Shown: piece by piece, positions 1 through 4,664 of the stretch
Layout: each line of letters opens with the position of its first letter
How positions within the stretch are numbered: position 1 is the first letter of the stretch
NCBI GenBank assembly: GCA_030621255.1
Contig: JAUXHZ010000044.1
Span: 1 to 7,610, forward strand
DNA length: 7,610 nucleotides
Direction of reading: 5' to 3'
Origin: Candidatus Latescibacterota bacterium
GTDB lineage: Bacteria; Krumholzibacteriota; Krumholzibacteriia; Krumholzibacteriales; WJIX01
The notes under the pieces: model-generated
Database searches by the model: none
What the model was told of the DNA's origin: nothing
The model's input: the letters and a program-made list of their open reading frames with translations, nothing else
Translations under genes and position numbers: made by a program

Positions 1-1
1 T

Positions 2-250
2 TTTGAACTTGCCTTTCACACGAAACGAAAGAATTATAAGGAAGTTCTATTCCTGCTGTGCAGAAAACCTGTTTCGAAGGATCTAATTACCGCAATGAGT
101 GTAAAATCGGATATTATAGTAGTTTCCGACTGGCCTTATTCGGTTAACCTCGTGTCTGAACAAAAAACAGTAATTATAACCCGAGGCATTTTCTCCGCTG
201 CAGCTGCAGTTGTAAATAGTCTTTTATATGGGGAAAATGAGAAATGCTAA
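2..250 (+). CDS. 3' end of an unidentified protein gene, possibly a GH3-like C-terminal domain
   Basis: The frame is open from the window edge to a TAA at 248-250, giving 82 visible residues with no start codon in view. The residues look like genuine protein: alternating hydrophobic strands (EVLFLLCRKPV, SDIIVVSDW, KTVIITRG) and a closing amphipathic helix ending in SLLYGE. The order strand, short loop, strand, helix, then a 'LLYGE' end recalls the C-terminus of family-3 glycoside hydrolases such as beta-N-acetylhexosaminidases, which often end in a helix followed by 'LFGE'. The match is by shape only and no catalytic residue is visible, so the function is a guess. The gene is followed by a 136 bp gap holding the tRNA promoter, and I see no obvious terminator after it. 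Confidence 0.65.
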   Translation, partial: FELAFHTKRKNYKEVLFLLCRKPVSKDLITAMSVKSDIIVVSDWPYSVNLVSEQKTVIITRGIFSAAAAVVNSLLYGENEKC

Positions 251-275
251 TCCAAAGCAGTTGATATATTTTCAA

Positions 276-304
276 TTGACTTTGTTTATTTTCTTTATTA
301 TTAA
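276..304 (+). promoter_or_regulatory. Candidate sigma70-type promoter for tRNA-Asp
   Basis: TTGACT at 276-281 (5 of 6 to the -35 consensus) is followed after 17 bp by TATTAA at 299-304 (4 of 6 to the -10 consensus). It lies in an AT-rich stretch about 80 bp before the tRNA. No other good promoter is seen between the preceding stop and the tRNA. Confidence 0.45.
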
Positions 305-386
305 TATATGGAAGGAGCAGTAAAAGCTGTTTCTTTTTTAGCTTATGCGGAATATATTTTAGTGTATTACAGTTGATTGTTTGAAT

Positions 387-461
387 GGGGTCGTAGTTCA
401 GTTTGGTTAGAACGCCGGCCTGTCACGCCGGAGGTCGCGAGTTCGAGTCTCGTCGGCCCCG
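387..461 (+). tRNA. tRNA-Asp (anticodon GUC)
   Basis: A full cloverleaf can be folded by eye. The acceptor stem is 387-393 with 454-460 (seven pairs including one T-G), with G461 as discriminator. The D stem is GTTC/GAAC (396-399, 410-413). The anticodon stem is CCGGC/GCCGG (415-419, 427-431) with loop CTGTCAC, placing anticodon GTC at 422-424. The T stem is GCGAG/CTCGT with loop TTCGAGT (442-448). The 3' CCA is not encoded, since the discriminator is followed by TTTT, so it must be added after transcription. G discriminator and GUC anticodon are both as expected for tRNA-Asp. Confidence 0.97.
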
Positions 462-548
462 TTTTATCAATCTACTGGCAAGTTATAGGGTATTCCGTTT
501 TTTGCAAAAGTAGTACTCCGGCGCGGAAGCCCATGAGTGTATATAACA

Positions 549-585
549 AAAAAGCGAGGGACCGAATCCCCCGCTTTTTCTTTTT
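549..585. terminator. Bidirectional intrinsic terminator between tRNA-Asp and the RRM gene
   Basis: The stem pairs AAAAAGCG-A-GGG (549-560) with CCC-C-CGCTTTTT (568-579), eleven pairs with one A-C mismatch and a 7-nt loop. A T-run (575-585) follows on the plus strand. On the minus strand the 5' A-run gives a matching T-run. It sits between two convergent genes, tRNA-Asp (+) and the RRM gene (-), so it can serve both. Confidence 0.85.
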
Positions 586-620
586 ATATGACAAAACTGC
601 GGTTTAAAATTTTACGTTAA

Positions 621-890
621 TTACTCGTCTCTACCGCTGGTTCTGCGTGGTTTGGCTTCATCGATTTTTAAAGCTCTTCCCTCGATTTCGTTGCCGTTTA
701 ATTCTGCTATAGCCTTGTCAGCCTCTTCATCATTTTCCATTTCAACAAATCCGAATCCCCTTGAGCGGTCGGTGAATTTGTCCCTGATAACTTTGGCTGA
801 AGAGACTTCTCCAAATGCTGCGAAAAGTTCGTTAAGATCTTCATTGCTGGTTGAAAACGGGAGGTTGCCGACATAAATATTCTTTGCCAT
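621..890 (-). CDS. Short single-RRM RNA-binding protein
   Basis: This is an 89-residue protein made of one RNA recognition motif plus a short basic/polar tail. RNP2 is IYVGNL at residues 5-10 and RNP1 is RGFGFVEM at 44-51, with the expected RNA-stacking aromatics (Y6, F46, F48). Length and layout match the small cold-responsive RRM proteins of cyanobacteria and several other phyla, which bind single-stranded RNA in the cytoplasm. The ATG at 890 was chosen because AAAGGA lies 9 nt upstream of it. An in-frame ATG at 914 would add eight residues (MAKKGIQR) but has no ribosome binding site, and its first codons contain the Shine-Dalgarno of the 890 start. The tail (KPRRTSGRDE) is much shorter than the glycine-rich tails of some relatives. 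The gene is monocistronic and ends at the bidirectional terminator. Confidence 0.95.
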   Translation of the reverse strand: MAKNIYVGNLPFSTSNEDLNELFAAFGEVSSAKVIRDKFTDRSRGFGFVEMENDEEADKAIAELNGNEIEGRALKIDEAKPRRTSGRDE

Positions 891-899
891 TCTCTGAAT

Positions 900-905
900 T
901 CCTTT
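900..905 (-). promoter_or_regulatory. Ribosome binding site deciding the RRM gene start
   Basis: AAAGGA on the minus strand, 9 nt before the ATG at 890. It lies inside the longer reading frame that starts at 914, which argues that the longer start is not used. Confidence 0.7.
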
Positions 906-956
906 CTTTGCCATTAGGTTGCGGCGTTAAGTTAATATAGTAGGATTAAATATCCC

Positions 957-1080
957 CTAACTGATTATTTTCGACTCACCTCGCTTCGTTACTACCAGTG
1001 CCATGAGATACCAGACAACATCTACAAAGCCGCCAGGGGCGAAAGCTCGAACTCGGGCCTATGTCATTCCAGGGTTGCCT
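957..1080 (-). other. GC-richer block in a 400 bp gene-free stretch; possible GIY-YIG-associated relic or RRM-gene leader
   Basis: Between the RRM gene and yjbQ (about 891-1312) I find no convincing CDS. Within it, about 968-1080 is clearly more GC-rich than its flanks. Read on the minus strand it contains a 15-codon open frame from an ATG at 1004 (MALVVTKRGES...), preceded by a stretch readable as EFELSPLAAL followed by a stop. From memory, peptides like these are the spurious translations found next to small GIY-YIG endonuclease genes in many bacteria. No GIY-YIG gene is present here. The block also lies just upstream of the RRM gene on the same strand, so it could be part of a long 5' leader. 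I found no strong long-range stem. The rest of the gap (1081-1300) is AT-rich and shows nothing definite. Confidence 0.3.
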
Positions 1081-1312
1081 GATAAGAAAAGGCGAAAAAC
1101 GAACTTTAACGATATTTCATAAGCAGCGGTATATTTTTCCTTAAGAAATTCTCCTTGAGCCCATTATCTAAGAGAAACAATTAATCGCGATAAAGTATAC
1201 ACGATATCAGTTATAAATACCAGCCTTTTTTAACACTTCCATCATTTATGATTTGTTGTACAATCAATAATCCGGTAAGGTAAATGAATATTTTTAACAG
1301 TGGAGGGTCAAA

Positions 1313-1708
1313 ATGTTTAAAGAGATCACGGTAATAACAAAGAGGCGGAATGAACTGCGGGATATAACAGAGGAGATCAGGGCAATAATAACTGAAAGTG
1401 AAATCGACAATGGTGTCTGCCATATCTTTGTTCCTCATACAACTGCAGCCGTTACAATAAATGAAAAAGCTGATCCTGATGTCGCGGTAGATATTTCCAG
1501 AACACTGGAAAAGATCGTCCCCGCCGGTTGGGAATACAGGCATGCGGAGGGAAACTCCGATTCTCACGTAAAATCCTCCTCCGTAGGGGTTTCGGAGTTT
1601 GTACTTATTAAAGACGGGGGACTGGTTTTGGGTACCTGGCAATCGGTTTTTTTCTGTGAATTCGATGGCCCCCGGACAAGAAAATGTATTGTCCGGGTTT
1701 CGGAATAA
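1313..1708 (+). CDS. yjbQ: YjbQ/UPF0047 family protein (secondary thiamine-phosphate synthase family)
   Basis: A 131-residue protein of the usual length for the family. The signatures are present in order: HTTAAVTINE (42-51, with H42 and E51), ADPDV (53-57), a YRHAEGNSDSHVKSS segment (75-89, with H77, E79, N81, H85), GTWQ (107-110) and CEFDGPR (115-121). The conserved histidines and acids form the putative metal/active site of this small trimeric cytoplasmic fold. Family members can show weak thiamine-phosphate synthase activity, but the physiological role is unsettled. The start is firm: GGAGGG lies 5 nt before the ATG. A TACAAT hexamer at 1259-1264 could be a -10 box, but I see no good -35 for it. 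The gene stands alone and converges on the outer-membrane-protein gene with only 21 bp between the stops. No thiamine genes are nearby. Confidence 0.95.
   Translation: MFKEITVITKRRNELRDITEEIRAIITESEIDNGVCHIFVPHTTAAVTINEKADPDVAVDISRTLEKIVPAGWEYRHAEGNSDSHVKSSSVGVSEFVLIKDGGLVLGTWQSVFFCEFDGPRTRKCIVRVSE
1671..1697 (+). terminator. Perfect 9-bp hairpin at the 3' end of yjbQ, possible weak terminator
   Basis: CCCGGACAA (1671-1679) and TTGTCCGGG (1689-1697) form a perfect GC-rich stem with a 9-nt loop, entirely inside the last codons of yjbQ. Only TTT follows on the plus strand, so it is a poor intrinsic terminator. It may instead block read-through or protect the 3' end where the two convergent transcripts meet. 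Confidence 0.35.
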
Positions 1709-1729
1709 TTGGACAGCAAAGAAGGGGTT

Positions 1730-2923
1730 TTACCAGGGGAAAAGGTCGAATGTAAAACCAAGAGAGATCTTTCTCTCCTCTATGAAAAATGGAAGTCTTT
1801 TTCCAGTGTCAAAAACAAATTCGAGATCAGGGTGATACGATTTCCGTTTTTGCGCGGTAACTATCTCTCTTAGAAGAAGTCTCATTCGAATCTGATGAAA
1901 TTCTTCGAAATTATCATTCAAGGATGATGGGAAAGAAGATATCAATGAATAAGAAAACTGCAAACCATAAAGTAGGGTCCATGTCAGGCGTGTTCTTAGA
2001 AAAGGGGTAGTTGTATTAAATCCCGATTTACCCCAGACTTCTTTATCATTTGAATTGTACCATGAATATCCGAATCCAAGATCAACACCTTTAAAAACGC
2101 TGTAGCAAAATTTATTAAGATTGTCGAAGAAGTAATCAAGCCGGACTATTCCCTCAGCCGAAATAGTTTGGGAAAATGCTGGTATTCCATTGGTTTGGTT
2201 CGTGGAAGTGATATAATTGTGATCATAGGAGATGAGTAAAGTATATCTCAGTTCCTTTACCCAGACGGAATGTAATAATTCCATATCTAAGGTTCGTCTT
2301 ACCGCGGAGTATGTGTTACCGGAAGAGTGATATGTTACTCTGTCCCACTGGAGTGCAGGGTTGAATCCCCACCCGCCCATTTTAAATTGAGGCTGGATAG
2401 CTATTTCCGAAGTTACTCTGTTTTCCGAAAGCTCATATCCGTAACTGAGACGGTTAAGGTTATAATGATTGCCGCTTTTAGAGAACGCAGGAGCAATGTG
2501 GCGAGTGAAAAAAGATTTACATCCGCAATTATTCTCTGATGGCTTAAAGTAGAATGGATCACAAATAAGGTCAAAAACAATATGATCACTTTTATTTATT
2601 CTGTAAATAACTCTATAACATCTTTTCCCTTTAAGTTTTCCGGAAGAAAGAATAACCGCACGATTTACGGGATCAACTTTTATTCTCGTTGGAGAAAAGC
2701 CCTCCGGTTCTGAATCGCTGAGGTTGAGTATTGTAAAATGTGAAGGATCAATATGTTCCGGCGTACAGATATCTCCCTCGGGCGTATGAAATGTCAGTTC
2801 AATCCAGTAATGGCCCCGCTCAAAGAATAATATTCCTCTGCCCCGATTAATTAGGGCATTTGCGTTTGAAAATAGGGCGGCTACAAATAGCAGTAGAAAA
2901 ATAAAGGTTGTATTCTTTCTCAT
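1730..2923 (-). CDS. Putative outer-membrane beta-barrel protein with an N-terminal Ig-like domain
   Basis: The function is not recognised. The protein (397 residues from the ATG) opens with a clear signal peptide: RK, a hydrophobic core FIFLLLFVAALF, and a cleavage site after ANA (21-23). Residues about 40-120 read like a bacterial Ig-like (Big_5-type) domain, with a 'hIDPSHFTIL' start and a 'V.LSSGKLKGKRCYRVIYRI' end. A cysteine pair (CGC, 133-135) marks the hinge. From about 155 to the end there are repeated amphipathic, aromatic-rich strands (YGYELSEN, LGFGYSWY, LQFSYSLISS, ISLGFTFDLFPW), and the chain ends in a tryptophan, as outer-membrane barrels often end in an aromatic. A GTG at 2929 overlaps the upstream stop (GTGA) and is an alternative start. 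Neither start has a good Shine-Dalgarno, so coupling to the upstream gene is likely. It could also be a periplasmic beta protein. Confidence 0.8.
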   Translation of the reverse strand: MRKNTTFIFLLLFVAALFSNANALINRGRGILFFERGHYWIELTFHTPEGDICTPEHIDPSHFTILNLSDSEPEGFSPTRIKVDPVNRAVILSSGKLKGKRCYRVIYRINKSDHIVFDLICDPFYFKPSENNCGCKSFFTRHIAPAFSKSGNHYNLNRLSYGYELSENRVTSEIAIQPQFKMGGWGFNPALQWDRVTYHSSGNTYSAVRRTLDMELLHSVWVKELRYTLLISYDHNYITSTNQTNGIPAFSQTISAEGIVRLDYFFDNLNKFCYSVFKGVDLGFGYSWYNSNDKEVWGKSGFNTTTPFLRTRLTWTLLYGLQFSYSLISSFPSSLNDNFEEFHQIRMRLLLREIVTAQKRKSYHPDLEFVFDTGKRLPFFIEERKISLGFTFDLFPW

Positions 2924-2925
2924 AA

Positions 2926-3246
2926 TCACTTTTCGGTCTTTTTGTAAGCGCCGGATCTAAGGAGATGTTCGCCAAATTGAGAGAAGGTTTCATTCCTGTC
3001 ATAATGGGAATCCACTTTCTCCTCATTCAGCCCGGTTTTTTCAGCCAGCGCAATAAATATTTCTTCAAGCTGTTTTTCCCCTGCCAGATATTGACTGTTG
3101 AAATCGCCTATAGGAGAGGGAGAAGTTATGTGAAAAAAGATCCTTGAGAAATCCTTTTTCCCTATCCCTGTCATGCTAGTAAAGCAATCGGTCAAATCTG
3201 ATTCTATGCGCATCCTTTTTTCCCGCCAACTAAGCTTCTCAGTCAA
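2926..3246 (-). CDS. Small hypothetical protein, first gene of a two-gene operon
   Basis: An unrecognised 106-residue protein with no signal peptide and no membrane segment. It is charged and mostly helical in appearance: a basic N-terminus (EKLSWREKRMRIESDL), a central FSRIFFHITSPSPIGDF stretch, then an acidic helix (EKQLEEIFIALAEKTGLNEEKV) and a lysine-rich end. The start chosen is TTG at 3246 because AAGGA lies 9 nt upstream. An ATG at 3213 (95 residues) has only a G-rich run too close to it. The stop lies 2 nt before the ATG of the outer-membrane-protein gene and overlaps that gene's alternative GTG start by 4 bp, so the two are very probably co-translated and may work together. A candidate promoter lies about 65 bp upstream. 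Confidence 0.75.
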   Translation of the reverse strand: MTEKLSWREKRMRIESDLTDCFTSMTGIGKKDFSRIFFHITSPSPIGDFNSQYLAGEKQLEEIFIALAEKTGLNEEKVDSHYDRNETFSQFGEHLLRSGAYKKTEK

Positions 3247-3315
3247 TTAGCCCTATCCTTTATTAATTGGAAACGATAAGTATTTGTTCAAAAAAGGAAA
3301 TATCCCACTTGAGCT

Positions 3316-3344
3316 ACTTTAGAATAAGAAAAAGGGTATGTCAA
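3316..3344 (-). promoter_or_regulatory. Candidate promoter for the small-protein/outer-membrane-protein operon
   Basis: On the minus strand a perfect TTGACA (3339-3344) is followed after exactly 17 bp by TAAAGT (3316-3321; 4 of 6 to the -10 consensus). Transcription would start near 3309, leaving a leader of about 60 nt to the TTG start at 3246. It also lies just past the minus-strand terminator at 3378-3413, so the operon seems insulated from upstream transcription. Confidence 0.5.
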
Positions 3345-3377
3345 CAACGATTGAGCCGCAATTGTTACTTGAATCCA

Positions 3378-3413
3378 CTAAAAAATATAAAAAACGGCAA
3401 AAAAATGCCGTTT
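3378..3413 (-). terminator. Minus-strand intrinsic terminator
   Basis: An 8-bp perfect stem, AAACGGCA (3392-3399) with TGCCGTTT (3406-3413), has a 6-nt loop. On the minus strand it is followed by a T-rich tail (TTTATATTTTTT). On the plus strand no T-run follows, so it works for minus-strand transcripts. It closes off the structured element and whatever reads through from the response regulator. Its 5' arm (minus strand) is shared with the far-closing stem of that element. Confidence 0.65.
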
Positions 3414-3594
3414 GGCTTTAACCCTAACTCCTATGGAAATGAAAAGCGATCCTAAGGGACTCTCAGTGGAGCGTGGCAGGTTCCCTGATATAAATCAGGT
3501 GGAAGTCTTTCCCGAATAAGCGGCTCATCTCCTAGGGGAAGAGATGGGGTTTTATGGTAGGAAGGGAAAAACCTCCCAACAAATCCAAACGGCA
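3406..3594 (-). ncRNA. Candidate structured RNA (6S-like layout) or MITE: nested inverted repeats
   Basis: TGCCGTTTGGCTTT (3406-3419) and AAATCCAAACGGCA (3581-3594) are inverted repeats matching at 13 of 14 positions and enclose about 160 bp. Inside, CCTAAGG (3451-3457) pairs with CCTAGG (3531-3536) with one bulge. At the middle, CCTGAT (3484-3489) and ATCAGG (3494-3499) close a 4-nt loop. A local hairpin CATCTC/GAGATG (minus strand) also fits near 3526-3546. The three nested pairs have nearly the same centre (about 3492-3500), so the RNA could form one long irregular rod of about 190 nt, the layout of 6S RNA. On the minus strand the closing stem runs straight into a run of seven T, then the terminator hairpin. 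A GAGCCG segment recalls 6S RNA only weakly. I recognised no riboswitch, RNase P, SRP or tmRNA core. A miniature inverted-repeat element is the alternative, though no target duplication is evident. Confidence 0.35.
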
Positions 3595-3598
3595 AACT

Positions 3599-3778
3599 TT
3601 ATTTCAAATTTATCCATAACGGCTCTTTGTTATTCGGCTCCCAACTGTAATGGTTGTTAACTTCAAACAATTCTTCCGTAACATACTGCTTATTTTCTTT
3701 ATCAGTCCCGACAAATCATTTTCTTAAGTCATAATCATGATACATTAATTCCAATACAATGTCTATAGGGGAAATACA
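3599..3778 (-). pseudogene. Coding-like remnant with an in-frame TGA
   Basis: On the minus strand one frame runs from just after a TAG (3779-3781) to a TAA at 3599-3601 and is interrupted only by a TGA at 3716-3718. The two halves read like real protein: a segment ending VLELMYHDYDLRK before the TGA, and one containing TEELFEVNNHYSWEP and ending LWINLK after it. No start codon with a ribosome binding site serves the second half. The only ATG (at 3745) gives nine codons before the TGA. The simplest reading is the 3' end of a decayed gene whose 5' part was lost when the response regulator region was joined. I do not recognise the family. Recoding of the TGA is possible but has little support. 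Confidence 0.35.
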
Positions 3779-3786
3779 CTATTTTA

Positions 3787-4446
3787 TCAAATATCGGGTT
3801 CTATAAGACCTATTCGTATCGCGTATCTGACAAGTCCTGCAGTGTCATGAATATCAATCCTGTTTTTTATGTTAGCCCTGTGATTTTCAACTGTTTTGAC
3901 GCTGATATATAAATTTTCAGCGATTTCTTTGCTGGTATGTCCTTCAGCGATCAATTGAAGTATCTCTATTTCTCTGTTTGTCAATCTGCTGAATTTATCT
4001 ATATTCTTCCCCGATTTAATCATTTTATGATAATTATCCAACAGGTCAGCGGGAAGAGACGGAGATAGGAATATCTCGCCGCGCATCACCTTTTTTATTG
4101 CTCCTATCAGGGCTTCCGACGCTGTTTCTTTTAGAAGGTATCCTTTCGCGCCGGCATCCAGCGCTTTATACACATATCTTTCTTCAGAGTGAATAGTCAG
4201 CATTACAATTTTAATACCAGGATGATTTTTTATAATCTGCCGTGTTGCTTCTATCCCTTCTAGTTTAGGGAGGCTTATGTCCATTACAATCAGATCAGGA
4301 TTGAGTTTGTCGGCTAGCTCTATTCCGCTTCTCCCATCCTCGGCTTCTCCGACTACGGCGATTTCTTCATCCTCAAGAAGTCTCTTCAACCCCTGTCTGA
4401 GAATCGCGTGATTTTCAACAAGTAAAACCCTGATATTATTGGACAT
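3787..4446 (-). CDS. NarL/FixJ-family response regulator (receiver + LuxR-type HTH)
   Basis: A 219-residue cytoplasmic transcription regulator of standard length. The receiver domain spans about 5-120, with phosphoacceptor D56 (IVMDISLP), T84 (VMLTIH) and K106 (YLLKE). The LuxR-type helix-turn-helix spans about 153-215 (LTNREIEILQLIAEG, then SKEIAENLYISVKTVENHRANI). The acidic pair that normally binds Mg2+ next to D56 is altered: the usual DD after LLV is E11-N12, so one acid is kept as Glu and the other is Asn. Phosphorylation may still occur but could be weakened. The start is firm: GGAGGT lies 4 nt before the ATG. No histidine kinase is in the window, so it is an orphan here. It is divergent from the MFS transporter gene, which makes that gene and itself the first targets to consider. 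Confidence 0.95.
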   Translation of the reverse strand: MSNNIRVLLVENHAILRQGLKRLLEDEEIAVVGEAEDGRSGIELADKLNPDLIVMDISLPKLEGIEATRQIIKNHPGIKIVMLTIHSEERYVYKALDAGAKGYLLKETASEALIGAIKKVMRGEIFLSPSLPADLLDNYHKMIKSGKNIDKFSRLTNREIEILQLIAEGHTSKEIAENLYISVKTVENHRANIKNRIDIHDTAGLVRYAIRIGLIEPDI

Positions 4447-4494
4447 CCGGACCTCCGCGAGTATTTACACTTTAACTTTTATCACTTTTCTCCA

Positions 4495-4531
4495 GCCCCT
4501 CCGTTTTCATATATATTATACAACCAGGGGC
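4495..4531 (-). promoter_or_regulatory. Candidate response-regulator promoter: TATAAT flanked by an inverted repeat
   Basis: On the minus strand a perfect TATAAT lies at 4515-4520, about 70 bp before the regulator's ATG. The -35 region is poor. GCCCCT (4495-4500) and AGGGGC (4526-4531) form a 6-bp inverted repeat around the -10 box, a possible operator. The repeat is short and could be chance. Confidence 0.35.
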
Positions 4532-4584
4532 CGAATAAATTCCATTACTATTTTCGATTTGTTAGAGTGTAGGGGGATAATATA

Positions 4585-4614
4585 TTGACAATTCTATTTT
4601 TCTTTTGTTACTGT
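4585..4614 (+). promoter_or_regulatory. Candidate promoter for the MFS transporter
   Basis: A perfect TTGACA (4585-4590) is followed after 18 bp by TACTGT (4609-4614), which is preceded by TGT as in an extended -10. It lies about 50 bp before the chosen ATG and no competing plus-strand promoter was noticed. Confidence 0.45.
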
Positions 4615-4664
4615 GGAGCAATTGCTGACTGAAAATTAAAAACTTGTTTGGGAGAAAATTGCTA

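Noticed and set aside
308..376. 22-codon open frame between the promoter and tRNA-Asp
   Set aside because: No ribosome binding site; its ATG overlaps the likely transcription start region.
377..607. Plus-strand open frame of 76 codons over the tRNA
   Set aside because: It is the conceptual translation of tRNA-Asp and the terminator; no ribosome binding site.
1211..1642. Minus-strand open frame of 143 codons opposite yjbQ
   Set aside because: Antisense to a clearly recognised gene; composition (many Y, C, P, F) is typical of a shadow frame.
3267..3455. Plus-strand open frame of 62 codons
   Set aside because: Not preceded by a ribosome binding site, runs through the terminator hairpin and into the inverted-repeat element; low-complexity Lys/Asn/Ser composition.
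3421..3600. Cobalamin, TPP, c-di-GMP or T-box riboswitch in the structured element
   Set aside because: CTGAGAG and CCTGAT fragments occur, but the conserved cores of these riboswitches are absent or in the wrong order, and no matching gene lies downstream on the minus strand.
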